Assembly (NCBI GenBank): GCA_900546615.1
Contig: URDJ01000041.1
Span: forward strand, 1-21,750
DNA from: an uncultured Eubacteriales bacterium
GTDB lineage: Bacteria > Bacillota > Clostridia > Oscillospirales > Oscillospiraceae
Reading direction: 5' to 3'
DNA length: 21,750 nt
In this document: one piece after another, positions 6,937-14,330 of the stretch
How positions within the stretch are numbered: the first letter of the stretch is position 1
How the letters are laid out: every line of letters begins with the position of its first letter
Notes under the pieces: generated by a model
The model's input: only the letters and a program-made list of their open reading frames with translations
The model's database searches: none
What the model was told of the DNA's origin: nothing
Translations under genes and position numbers: made by a program

Positions 6937-8677
6937 TGTCTATCGCTCCTTCCTGCTGGGACTGGTAGATCTCCCGGTATATGTCGCTCGTCTCCATCAG
7001 CTCGTCGTGCGTGCCCTCCGCCGCGATGTGGTCGTCGTCCAGCACCACGATCTTGTCGGCATAGCGCACCGAGCTTATCCTCTGCGCTATGATGATGACC
7101 GTCGTGTCCTTCAGGTTCTCCGAGAAGGAGCGGCGTATCTCCGCCTCCGTCGCCGAGTCCACCGCCGAGGTCGAGTCGTCCAGTATCAGTATCGCCGGGT
7201 GCCGCAGCATCGCCCGCGCTATGCACAGCCGCTGCTTCTGGCCGCCCGAGACGTTCACGCCGCCCTGCTCCAGCCACGTGTCGAAGCCCTGCGGCATCGC
7301 CTCGATGAAGTCAAGCGCCTGCGCGTCCTTCGCCGCACGGCGTATCTCCTCCTCCGTCGCGTCCGCGCGGCCCCAGAGCAGATTGTCACGCACCGTGCCG
7401 GAAAACAGCACGTTAGTCTGAAGCACCATGCCTATTCTGCTGCGCAGCTCCTCGAGCGGGTAGTCGCGCACGTCCACGCCGTCCACCAGCACCTGCCCCT
7501 GCGTCACGTCGTAGAAGCGCGGGATGAGGTTCACAAGCGTCGATTTGCCCGTGCCCGTGCCGCCCACGATGGCCACGAACTGTCCCGGCTCCACAGTGAG
7601 GTCTATGCCGTGCAGCACGTCGTCGCCCGTGCCCGCGGCGCTGTACTTGAAGCTGACGTTCTTAAACTCCACCCTGCCGCGGCTCTCGGGCAGCTCGCGC
7701 TCATGGCTCTCCGGCGAGTCGGAGATGTCCGGCTCGGTGTCCAGCACCTCGAGCACGCGCTTGGCGCAGGCCACGGCCCTCGTCAGCATCAGCAGGCACA
7801 TGCCCACCATCAGCACGCTCATGAGCACCTGTACGATATACGAGAAAAACGCGTACAGCTCGCCGGGCAGCAGCTCGCCCTTCGCCACAAAGCCGCCGCC
7901 GAACCACATGACGCCCAGGATGGCAGCGTACATCGAGAGCATCATGACCGGGCTTATCAGTATGACGCGCATCACCGCCGCAAGTCCGGCGTCGCGCAGC
8001 TCGTCGTTCGACTTCTTGAACTTCTTCCGCTCGAAGTCGCCCCTGACGAAGGCCTTGACCACACGGATGGCCACCAGGTTCTCCTGCACCGTGTTGTTCA
8101 GGGCGTCTATCTTCTGCTGGAACCTCGTGAACAGGCGCTCGCAGGCCCGCATTATGAGCCAGAGCAGCAGGCACATGACCGGTATGACCACCACGATGAC
8201 CAGCGTCAGCCGCGCGTTCATCACAAGGCAGACCACCAGCGCCGACAAAAGCTGCACCGGCGCGCGCACCAGCATGCGCAGGCACATCATCACCGTCATC
8301 TGGATGGAGTTCACGTCGTTGGTCAGCCTCGTTATGAGCGAGGCCGAGGAAAAGCGGTCAATGTCCGCAAAGGAGAAGTTCTGTATCTTGTCGAACATCG
8401 CCCCGCGCAGGTTGCGGCCGAAGCCCTGGCTCGCCACGGCCGCCGTCTTCGCCGCCGTCATGCCGCTGTACAGCGACAGCACCGAGAGCACCAGCATCCC
8501 CAGCCCCGCCTTCCAGATGTAGCTCATGCCGCCGTCGCCGTTTATGCCCACGTCGATGATGTCCGCCATCAGCAGCGGCAGGAAAAGCTCGCACACCGCC
8601 TCGATGAGTATGAACAGCGGCGCCTTTATCGCTTCCTTCTCGAAGCCCTTTATATAGTGGAACAGCCTCTTTGTCAT
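6929..8677 (-). CDS. Heterodimeric ABC exporter, subunit with the degenerate catalytic site
   Basis: 582 aa, type IV ABC exporter half. Six membrane helices (about 18-300) precede the NBD from about 335. Motifs: Walker A GGTGTGKST (372-380), Q-loop Q420, intact signature VSGGQ (476-480), Walker B ILILDDST (496-503) with Asp501 where the catalytic Glu is expected, and Gln532 where the switch His is expected. These two substitutions are characteristic of the non-hydrolysing site of heterodimeric exporters such as BmrC, LmrC and TM287. Its start overlaps the MarR stop (ATGA, 8674-8677) and its stop overlaps the partner start by 8 bp, so regulator and both halves are coupled. Cytoplasmic-membrane efflux with the 731-aa partner is the likely role. 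Confidence 0.94.
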   Translation of the reverse strand: MTKRLFHYIKGFEKEAIKAPLFILIEAVCELFLPLLMADIIDVGINGDGGMSYIWKAGLGMLVLSVLSLYSGMTAAKTAAVASQGFGRNLRGAMFDKIQNFSFADIDRFSSASLITRLTNDVNSIQMTVMMCLRMLVRAPVQLLSALVVCLVMNARLTLVIVVVIPVMCLLLWLIMRACERLFTRFQQKIDALNNTVQENLVAIRVVKAFVRGDFERKKFKKSNDELRDAGLAAVMRVILISPVMMLSMYAAILGVMWFGGGFVAKGELLPGELYAFFSYIVQVLMSVLMVGMCLLMLTRAVACAKRVLEVLDTEPDISDSPESHERELPESRGRVEFKNVSFKYSAAGTGDDVLHGIDLTVEPGQFVAIVGGTGTGKSTLVNLIPRFYDVTQGQVLVDGVDVRDYPLEELRSRIGMVLQTNVLFSGTVRDNLLWGRADATEEEIRRAAKDAQALDFIEAMPQGFDTWLEQGGVNVSGGQKQRLCIARAMLRHPAILILDDSTSAVDSATEAEIRRSFSENLKDTTVIIIAQRISSVRYADKIVVLDDDHIAAEGTHDELMETSDIYREIYQSQQEGAIDNG

Positions 8678-9159
8678 GCCTCCGCCTCCTGTCCGGCCAG
8701 CGCCCTGAGATTTGCCGTCATGCGCTCAAAAAAGTCCGAGACGGCGCCAAGCTCCGCCTCGGTGAAGCCCCCGTACATCGCCTCGTCCGCCTCCGTGAAC
8801 ACCTCGATATATCGCTGCGCCACCTCGCGGCCCTTGTCCGTTATGCGTATCCGTTTCCTGCGCAGGTCGTGTTCGGCCGCCTCGCGCACGATGCAGCCCT
8901 GCTTTTCAAGGAGCTTCACCGCCGACGTCACCGTCGCGGGCGAGACCCTCAGCCACTTCGACAGCTCCTTCTGCATCGACATGCAGCCGTCCTCCCCGCC
9001 GCGCATGAGCAGAAACAGGATGAAGGGATGCCCGTAGTCCTTCAAACCGTGCCGCTCAAGCAGCGAGTCCAGCGCCGAGCGGTGCGCCGCATGCAGCATG
9101 CGGAACTGCCAGGCCGGTGAGCTGAGCATGGCCTCGTTCATTTCCATGCAGTCTTCCAT
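8674..9159 (-). CDS. MarR-family transcriptional regulator of the downstream ABC exporter
   Basis: 161 aa. It has a winged helix-turn-helix, with the recognition region LSKWLRVSPATVTSAVKLLE at about residues 66-85 and the wing HDLRRKRIRITDKG at about 97-110, and helical dimerisation segments at both ends, the MarR layout. The ATG at 9159 is chosen over a TTG at 9171, because that TTG lies inside the ribosome site TTGGAGGTC and the ATG follows GGAGG by 6 nt. It is the first gene of a three-gene operon with the exporter. As in many MarR loci it probably represses its own operon and releases on binding a ligand that the exporter removes; palindromes suited to MarR dimers lie in its leader. Confidence 0.9.
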   Translation of the reverse strand: MEDCMEMNEAMLSSPAWQFRMLHAAHRSALDSLLERHGLKDYGHPFILFLLMRGGEDGCMSMQKELSKWLRVSPATVTSAVKLLEKQGCIVREAAEHDLRRKRIRITDKGREVAQRYIEVFTEADEAMYGGFTEAELGAVSDFFERMTANLRALAGQEAEA

Positions 9160-9167
9160 GCTGACCT

Positions 9168-9193
9168 CCAATAATTAGCTTTCTAATAATTAG
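9168..9193. promoter_or_regulatory. Probable MarR operator: two AT-rich palindromes in the marR leader
   Basis: CCAATAATTAG (9168-9178) and CTAATAATTAG (9183-9193) repeat with a 15 bp step. The second is a perfect 11 bp palindrome about a central A. The shared core AATAATTAGC is a direct repeat at 9170-9179 and 9185-9194. The base composition contrasts sharply with the GC-rich surroundings. The sites lie about 15-40 nt downstream of the predicted transcription start, between promoter and ribosome site, so a bound dimer could act as a roadblock. Assignment to MarR is inferred from position. Confidence 0.65.
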
Positions 9194-9214
9194 CCCTCTA
9201 ACTAAACCTGATAA

Positions 9215-9243
9215 ATGATACAGCGCCCTCCGTCGTATGTCAA
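9215..9243 (-). promoter_or_regulatory. Sigma-A-type promoter of the marR-ABC exporter operon
   Basis: The minus strand shows TTGACA (9243-9238), a 17 bp spacer and TATCAT (9220-9215), a near-consensus vegetative promoter. The predicted start is near 9208, leaving a ~49 nt leader before the marR ATG. Confidence 0.8.
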
Positions 9244-9256
9244 CGGGGGACGCTGT
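9220..9256. terminator. Inverted repeat overlapping the marR promoter; possible terminator of the upstream membrane-protein gene
   Basis: The arms ACAGCGCCCTCCGT (9220-9233) and ACGGGGGACGCTGT (9243-9256) form a 14 bp stem (two G-U pairs) with a 9-nt loop; on the minus strand it is followed by ATCATTTATC. It starts 27 bp beyond the stop of the membrane protein at 9284. The loop and arm edges hold the -35 box of the marR promoter and one arm reaches the -10 box, so the element could be terminator, operator or both. Confidence 0.5.
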
Positions 9257-9283
9257 GAACATTTTATGAATTTTCTTCCTCGC

Positions 9284-9751
9284 TTATTTCTCCACGTCGA
9301 GCTTCAGGTCCGAGCCGAGGGCGCGCAGGGCGGCGCGCATCTTGGGCAGGTCGGCCTGGGCCATGGCCTGACGCAGATCGTCGTCCGGCACAAAGCGGCA
9401 GTAGGTACGGCAGAATGCCTCAAAGTTGGTCTTAGTCCTCGGCCCGAGCTTTTTGGCGTAGACGATGACTCCGACGAGCGCCCCGCCGAAAAAGCAGATG
9501 ACAAGGTACAGCGCCGCGAAATACGCCACCACAAAGCCTATTCCCGCGCAGATAACCAGCCAGATCAGAACCGAGATGGTGTTCATCCGTCTCGCCCCCT
9601 TCGGGACGAATACCTCCTCGCCGGCCTTGCCGAACCTGGATATCAGCGGATAACCGACGGTAAAGTCAAAAATCAGCTGTCTCAGGCAGATATAGAAGTA
9701 AAACCACCCGGCGACGAAGATCAGTGCGCCATACATTATCTTCATTTCCAT
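9284..9751 (-). CDS. Hypothetical small membrane protein, three membrane segments
   Basis: 155 aa, no family recognised. A hydrophobic segment lies near the N-terminus (about residues 6-29, rich in Tyr and Phe), followed by a polar stretch with basic residues (RFGKAGEEVFVPKGARR). Two adjacent membrane segments follow (about 56-80 and 82-100, ending in YAKK), then a ~50-residue soluble, charged C-terminal tail. The ATG at 9751 is used; the earlier TTG at 9769 falls within the ribosome site (GGGAGG, 10 nt upstream of the ATG). It has its own promoter and is separated by about 124 bp from marR, so it is probably a single-gene unit. Function unknown; nothing links it to the exporter beyond proximity. 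Confidence 0.75.
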   Translation of the reverse strand: MEMKIMYGALIFVAGWFYFYICLRQLIFDFTVGYPLISRFGKAGEEVFVPKGARRMNTISVLIWLVICAGIGFVVAYFAALYLVICFFGGALVGVIVYAKKLGPRTKTNFEAFCRTYCRFVPDDDLRQAMAQADLPKMRAALRALGSDLKLDVEK

Positions 9752-9783
9752 GTATACCAGACCTCCCAATGCGCAGTTTCATC

Positions 9784-9812
9784 ATTCTATCATCTTTTTC
9801 CTGAACTTGCAA
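9784..9812 (-). promoter_or_regulatory. Sigma-A-type promoter of the small membrane protein gene
   Basis: The minus strand shows TTGCAA (9812-9807), a 17 bp spacer and TAGAAT (9789-9784). The predicted start near 9777 gives a ~26 nt leader ending in the GGGAGG ribosome site. Confidence 0.65.
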
Positions 9813-9842
9813 GAGCCGACAAAATCCGGGCCGGGATAAAGT

Positions 9843-9896
9843 TATAAATGCCACCCCGTTTCCTTTGGCAAGGACAAAAGAAATGGGGCGGCATTG
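9843..9896 (+). repeat. Solitary hairpin of repeat R1 (truncated copy)
   Basis: TTATAAATGCCACCCCGTTTC opens an imperfect stem-loop (9849-9893) whose arms match the first ~45 bp of the full R1 copies; the rest of R1 is absent. It lies 20 bp beyond the stop of the alpha/beta hydrolase. On the minus strand the stem is followed by ATTTATAAC, so it may also help terminate that gene together with the small GGCCGGGGCCGGC palindrome at 9899-9911. Confidence 0.75.
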
Positions 9897-9914
9897 CGGC
9901 CGGGGCCGGCGTGC

Positions 9915-10856
9915 TCAGCCCAGTTTCCTGAAAAGCCAGTTGAGTATGTCCTTATACACCTCGTCGCGGTTCAGCTCGTTTATCATCTCGTGCCGGCCGT
10001 CCTTGTAGAACTTGTAGAACACGTCCTTCATCCCGGCCCTTATGAACATGCTGTACACCTTCGCCACCTGCACGCCGTCGCCGCCTACAGGGTCCTTGTC
10101 GCCGCTCAGGAAAAACACCGGCAGGTCCTTGTTCATCTTCGCAAGATTGCTCCTGCGGCCGATAATCGAAATGCCGTACATCATGTCGCGGAACAGGCTC
10201 GTCGTCGGCGTGAAGGTGCACAGCGGGTCTTTCGTATAGGCGTCCACCACAGCCTCGTCCCTTGTCAGCCAGTCATATTTCGTCCGCTTCGGCTCGAAGG
10301 ACTTGTTATAGCTGCCAAAGGCCACGTTCGATATCGCCTCGCTCCGGTGCATGGGGCCGTTCTTTATCATGTCCCCGTCGCAGAGGAAACGGCCCGCCGC
10401 GACCAGCGCCTCCGGCGCCTGGCCCGTGCCGGACAGGATGACCCCCGCCAGCGGCGCGCCGGGATACCGTATCATATACGTCCGCGTCAGAAAACTCCCC
10501 ATCGAGTGCCCGAACAGGAAATACGGCGCCTCCGGCCACTTTGCCGCCGTCAGCTGCCGCAGCCGCTCCATGTCAGCCACGACCTTGTACCAGCCCTCGT
10601 CCATCGCGAAAAACCCGATATACTCGGGGCTGCGCACGCTCTCGCCATGGCCCAGGTGGTCGTTGCCCACCACCACAAAGCCCTTCGATGCCAGAAACCG
10701 CGCAAAATCCGCGTAGCGTCCGATGTACTCGTTTATCCCGTGCGCTATCTGCACCACGCCGTTTATGTCGCAGTCCGGCACCCACTCGCGCACGTGGATG
10801 GGGGTCTCGCCGTCGGCCGATGTGAAGGTATAGTTATTTTCGTCTATGACAGGCAT
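9915..10856 (-). CDS. Alpha/beta hydrolase, serine aminopeptidase S33 / monoacylglycerol lipase-like (lysophospholipase)
   Basis: 313 aa cytoplasmic alpha/beta hydrolase with no signal peptide. It has HGINEY (39-44, oxyanion segment), DHLGHGES (66-73), the nucleophile elbow GHSMG (116-120, Ser118), an acid in SGDKDPVG (Asp255) and the catalytic His in DGRHEM (His289): a complete triad. The arrangement matches the Hydrolase_4/S33 group that includes monoglyceride lipases and bacterial lysophospholipases. Likely substrates are monoacylglycerols or lysolipids. The start is supported by AAGGAGG 9 nt upstream. It is divergent from glpK across 79 bp; a lipase releasing glycerol next to glycerol kinase is suggestive, but the functional link is inference. 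Confidence 0.88.
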   Translation of the reverse strand: MPVIDENNYTFTSADGETPIHVREWVPDCDINGVVQIAHGINEYIGRYADFARFLASKGFVVVGNDHLGHGESVRSPEYIGFFAMDEGWYKVVADMERLRQLTAAKWPEAPYFLFGHSMGSFLTRTYMIRYPGAPLAGVILSGTGQAPEALVAAGRFLCDGDMIKNGPMHRSEAISNVAFGSYNKSFEPKRTKYDWLTRDEAVVDAYTKDPLCTFTPTTSLFRDMMYGISIIGRRSNLAKMNKDLPVFFLSGDKDPVGGDGVQVAKVYSMFIRAGMKDVFYKFYKDGRHEMINELNRDEVYKDILNWLFRKLG

Positions 10857-10883
10857 TTTCTTTTACCTCCTTGTGTGTTATCT

Positions 10884-10921
10884 TATAAGAGGATTGTAGT
10901 CCAATTCGGCACTCAAGTCAA
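10884..10921. promoter_or_regulatory. Divergent promoter region between the hydrolase and glpK
   Basis: The minus strand (hydrolase) carries TTGACT (10921-10916), a 17 bp spacer and TACAAT (10898-10893), a good sigma-A match; its start near 10886 gives a ~30 nt leader. For glpK on the plus strand the best candidate is weak: TATAAG (10884-10889) with TTTACC (10862-10867) 16 bp upstream. The two would overlap, so transcription in one direction may interfere with the other. Confidence 0.55.
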
Positions 10922-10935
10922 CAAGGAGGCTTCAG

Positions 10936-12444
10936 ATGAAAGGCTATGTCATAGCCCTCGACCAGGGCACGACCAGCTCGCGGGCCATCGTCTTTGACCG
11001 GCGGGGCGAGATAGTCTCGCTCGCGCAGTACGACTACCCGCAGATATATCCGCGCCCCGGCTGGGTCGAGCACGACCCGGCGGACATACTCGGTACGCAG
11101 ATAAAGGCGCTCTCGGACGCCTTTGAAAAGAGCGGCGTCGAGGCCGGGGACATCGCGGCCATCGGCGTCACGAACCAGCGCGAGACCACCCTCGTCTGGG
11201 ACAGGACGAACGGCAGGCCCGTCTACAACGCCATAGTATGGCAGTGCCGCAGAACGGCCCCGTTCTGCGACAGGCTCGCCGCCGAGGGCGTCGGCGCCTA
11301 CATAAGGGACAAGACCGGCCTGCTCATAGACGCCTACTTCTCCGGCACCAAGATACGCTGGATACTCGACAACGTCGAGGGCGCAAGGGAGAGGGCCGAG
11401 CGGGGCGAGCTCATCTTCGGCACCGTGGACTCCTGGCTCATCTGGAACCTCACCGGCGGGCGGGAGCACATATCGGACTACTCCAACTGCTCGCGCACGA
11501 TGCTCTTTGACATCGACCGCCTGCGCTGGGACGAGGACCTCTGCCGCGTGCTGGGCGTGCCGATGTCCATGCTGCCCGCGCCGGTGCCGACCTCGGCAGA
11601 GTACGGCCGCATAGCGCCGGGCATAAAGGGCCTCGAGGCGCTGGCGGGCATACCCATCTGCGGCAGCGCGGGCGACCAGGCGGCGGCCCTGCTCGGCCAG
11701 GGCTGCGTGAAGCCCGGCGAGGCCAAGAACACCTACGGCACCGGCTGCTTCACACTCATGAACACCGGCGAGCGCAGCGTAAGGAGCCTCTCCGGCATGG
11801 TCACCAGCGTGGCCTGGAGCCTCGGCGGGCACACGACCTACGCGCTCGAGGGCAGCGTGTTCAACGCGGGCAGCTCCATCCAGTGGCTGCGCGACGAGGT
11901 AGGGCTGATAAAGGACGCCGCCGAGAGCGGGCCTATCGCCGAGACCGTGCCGGACAACGGCGGTGTCTACCTCGTCTCGGCCTTCACGGGCCTCGGCGCG
12001 CCGCACTGGGACATGTACGCGCGCGGCACGATGGTCGGCCTCACGCGCGGCACGACGAAGGCGCATATCGTCCGCGCGGCGCTCGAGGGCATCGCCTATC
12101 AGGTCAAGGATCTGCTCGACGCCATGGAGCTGGACTCGGGCCGGAGCCTCTCGAGCCTCCGGGTGGACGGCGGGGCCTCGGTCAGCGACTTCCTCATGCA
12201 GTTCCAGGCGGATATCCTGAGAAAGCCCATAGACCGGCCCAAAATGGTCGAGACCACCGCCTTCGGCGCGGCCTTCCTCGCGGGGCTTGCCGCCGGGCTG
12301 TGGACGGACATTTCCGAAATAGCCGCGCTGCGGCAGTCCGAGCGCGTCTTCACGCCGCAGATGGACGCGGCGACGGCAAATAAATATCACGGCGAATGGC
12401 TCCGCGCGGTGGAGCGCGCCAGAAAGTGGGAGATCGCAAGATGA
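10936..12444 (+). CDS. glpK: Glycerol kinase
   Basis: 502 aa, full-length FGGY-family kinase that phosphorylates glycerol to sn-glycerol-3-phosphate. Seen: phosphate loop LDQGTTSSR (8-16), glycerol contacts NQRET (80-84, Arg82 and Glu83), AYFSGTK (133-139, Tyr134), the catalytic AGDQ (Asp247), KNTYGTGCF (264-272), GSVFNAGSS, and the C-terminal DGGASVSDF signature. The loop before AGDQ (about 217-240) has no His, unlike the HPr-phosphorylated GlpK of many Firmicutes; it resembles the E. coli type. AAGGAGG lies 6 nt before the ATG. The stop overlaps the Nudix start (ATGA). No glpF or glpD/O is adjacent, so uptake and the next step must be encoded elsewhere. Confidence 0.97.
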   Translation: MKGYVIALDQGTTSSRAIVFDRRGEIVSLAQYDYPQIYPRPGWVEHDPADILGTQIKALSDAFEKSGVEAGDIAAIGVTNQRETTLVWDRTNGRPVYNAIVWQCRRTAPFCDRLAAEGVGAYIRDKTGLLIDAYFSGTKIRWILDNVEGARERAERGELIFGTVDSWLIWNLTGGREHISDYSNCSRTMLFDIDRLRWDEDLCRVLGVPMSMLPAPVPTSAEYGRIAPGIKGLEALAGIPICGSAGDQAAALLGQGCVKPGEAKNTYGTGCFTLMNTGERSVRSLSGMVTSVAWSLGGHTTYALEGSVFNAGSSIQWLRDEVGLIKDAAESGPIAETVPDNGGVYLVSAFTGLGAPHWDMYARGTMVGLTRGTTKAHIVRAALEGIAYQVKDLLDAMELDSGRSLSSLRVDGGASVSDFLMQFQADILRKPIDRPKMVETTAFGAAFLAGLAAGLWTDISEIAALRQSERVFTPQMDAATANKYHGEWLRAVERARKWEIAR

Positions 12445-13022
12445 GCGAGAGCATACTGGTCGTAAAGACCGAGCTGCTGAACAGTTATATAAAGGGCAAA
12501 AACGGCCTCATCCGGGGCTGCGACAGGCAGATACTCGACATCGTGAACGCCCGCCATGAGTTCCGGCCACGGCCGGAGATGGAGGAGGACCCCTCGTACC
12601 GGCAGATAATACCCTACGTCGTGCTCACGCGCGGCGACGAGGTGCTGGTGCTCCGGCGGCTCAAGAAGGGCGGCGAGAAGCGGCTGCACGGCCTGCTCTC
12701 CATCGGCGTCGGCGGGCACATAAACCCCGTGGACGAGGCGGAGCGGGATGAGACGCTCATGCGCGGCCTGCGGCGCGAGGTGGACGAGGAAGTCGAGGTG
12801 GAGCGCGCGCTCTCGCTCGAGCCTGTGGGCGTAATAAACGAGGAGACGAACGAGGTCGGCAGCGTGCATCTGGGCTTCATGTTCCGCATGGAGGTCGAAG
12901 GCGGGGTCAGGGTGCGCGAGACCGAGAAGCTCGAGGGCATGTGGGTAGAGAAAACACAGCTGGCCTCCCTGCGCGAGCAGATGGAGGGCTGGTCGAAAAT
13001 AGCGATGGAGGCGATAATATGA
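12441..13022 (+). CDS. Nudix hydrolase with a lengthened Nudix box (predicted MutT-type phosphoesterase)
   Basis: 193 aa. The catalytic Nudix helix is recognisable as RREVDEEVEV (111-120, with Arg112, Glu113, Glu116 and Glu117 in the REUxEE positions) preceded seven residues earlier by Glu104. The glycine end (SIGVGGHINP, 87-96) is present, but 11 residues rather than 5 separate Gly92 from Glu104, a 6-residue insertion. Such boxes occur in a MutT-like group annotated as predicted phosphoesterases. It probably hydrolyses a nucleoside diphosphate linked to another moiety; the substrate is unknown. The ATG at 12441 overlaps the glpK stop; a longer frame from 12396 would run inside glpK and is rejected. 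The stop overlaps the next start (ATGA), so it is translated as the middle member of a coupled trio. Confidence 0.87.
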   Translation: MSESILVVKTELLNSYIKGKNGLIRGCDRQILDIVNARHEFRPRPEMEEDPSYRQIIPYVVLTRGDEVLVLRRLKKGGEKRLHGLLSIGVGGHINPVDEAERDETLMRGLRREVDEEVEVERALSLEPVGVINEETNEVGSVHLGFMFRMEVEGGVRVRETEKLEGMWVEKTQLASLREQMEGWSKIAMEAII

Positions 13023-14206
13023 GCCTGTTCACACCCGCGGATATCCTGCTGCCCGCTTCGGCGGACATGACAAAGTGGAGCTGCATAGCCTGCGACCAGT
13101 TCACCTCCGAGCCGGAATACTGGCAGGGGGCCGAGCGCATCGTCGGCACAGCCCCCAGCACCCTGCGGCTCATGCTGCCCGAGGCCTGGCTGGGCCTGCG
13201 CGACAGCGCCGCCGAGACAAGGGCAATATACGCGGCCATGACGGATTATGTAAACAACGATGTGTTCCGGCTGGTACCGGAGAGCTATGTGTACGTGGAG
13301 CGGACGCTGCCCTCTGGCGCGGTGCGGCGCGGTCTGGTGGGCAAGCTGGATCTGGAGGGCTACGACTGGGCCGAGGGCACAGCGACGCCTGTGCGCGCGA
13401 CGGAGGGCACGGTGGAGAGCCGGCTGCCTGCGCGCGTGGAGGTACGGCGCGGGGCGATATTGGAGATGCCGCACATCATGGTGTTCATAAACGATGCGGA
13501 AAACGCGATAATACCCTCGGCGGCGGGCGGCGAGGAGCTGTACGATTTCGAGCTGATGCTGGGCGGCGGCCACATAAGGGGCAGCCGCGTGACGGGCGAG
13601 GCGGCCCGGGAGCTGACGGCGAGGCTGGACGCTATGCAGGGCGAGATAAAGTACGCGATGGGCGACGGCAACCACAGCCTTGCGGCGGCAAAGCTCTGCT
13701 GGGAGCAGATAAAGCCGAAGCTGAGCGAGGAACAGAGGCAGACGCATCCGGCGAGGTTCGCGCTGGCGGAGCTGGTGAACATCCACGACGAGGCGGTGAC
13801 CTTTGAGCCTATACACCGTGTGATAACGGGCACGCGGGCGCGGGGCTTCATCGAGGAGGCGGCGGCGACTCTGCCGAGGGGCAAGGGCCAGGCGGTGACG
13901 GTGCTTGCGGGCGAGCGGGAGCTGAGCTTCGAGACGGGCCTGCCGCTCGGGAAGCTGGTGACGCTGGTGGACGAGATGATAAAGGAGTGGACCTCGGAGC
14001 GCGGCGGCGACCCGGACTATATCCACGGCGACGAGGAGGCGCGCGCGATAGTAAAGCGCACGAGCGGCGCGGGCGTGCTCCTGCCGAGGCTGGAGAAATC
14101 GGCGCTGTTTGAGGACGTGCAGAAGCTCGGCCCCTACCCGAAAAAGAGCTTTTCCATAGGCCACGCGCGTGACAAGCGCTACTATCTGGAGTGCCGAATA
14201 CTGTAA
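13019..14206 (+). CDS. DUF1015 family protein
   Basis: 395 aa. The N-terminus SLFTPADILLP and the central MGDGNHSLAAAK motif (about 220-231) are hallmarks of the DUF1015 family (COG4198), common in Clostridia and often found beside amino-acid or central-carbon genes; its biochemical role is not established to my knowledge. GDGNHS resembles a nucleotide or cofactor-binding turn in a conserved core, and HIMVFIND and FEPIHRV are also family-like segments. No signal peptide or membrane segment; probably cytosolic. The ATG at 13019 overlaps the Nudix stop by four bases; the longer frame from 12941 lies inside the Nudix gene. Followed after 15 bp by a perfect terminator, so it ends the glpK operon. 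Confidence 0.88.
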   Translation: MSLFTPADILLPASADMTKWSCIACDQFTSEPEYWQGAERIVGTAPSTLRLMLPEAWLGLRDSAAETRAIYAAMTDYVNNDVFRLVPESYVYVERTLPSGAVRRGLVGKLDLEGYDWAEGTATPVRATEGTVESRLPARVEVRRGAILEMPHIMVFINDAENAIIPSAAGGEELYDFELMLGGGHIRGSRVTGEAARELTARLDAMQGEIKYAMGDGNHSLAAAKLCWEQIKPKLSEEQRQTHPARFALAELVNIHDEAVTFEPIHRVITGTRARGFIEEAAATLPRGKGQAVTVLAGERELSFETGLPLGKLVTLVDEMIKEWTSERGGDPDYIHGDEEARAIVKRTSGAGVLLPRLEKSALFEDVQKLGPYPKKSFSIGHARDKRYYLECRIL

Positions 14207-14221
14207 AGGCGCGCACCCCCA

Positions 14222-14255
14222 AAGGTCCCCCCTGATGTTAGGGGGGACCTTCATT
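14222..14255 (+). terminator. Terminator of the glpK operon
   Basis: A perfect 11 bp stem, AAGGTCCCCCC (14222-14232) and GGGGGGACCTT (14241-14251), has an 8-nt loop and is followed by CATTT. The T-run is short but the stem is strong, and its position 15 bp after the DUF1015 stop supports the call. Confidence 0.8.
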
Positions 14256-14330
14256 TGCGCCCTGCCGACCCCTGCGGGCGGGCTGTCGTGGGTGGGTGCG
14301 GTTTGTTTGAACGCGGTGCGTATTCGAGGG

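Noticed and set aside
7007..9037. 676-codon plus-strand frame opposite the ABC exporter and marR (and similar long frames at 4753-6483, 15546-18176, 17938-19572, 19877-21625 on the plus strand, and 10918-12390, 12614-14338 on the minus strand)
   Set aside because: They are antisense frames opposite clearly recognisable genes, Arg/His/Ala-rich translations without domains, as expected in high-GC DNA.
12396..12440. Longer starts for the Nudix gene (12396) and DUF1015 gene (12941)
   Set aside because: Both extensions lie within the preceding gene in another frame, while the ATGA-overlap starts match family N-termini.
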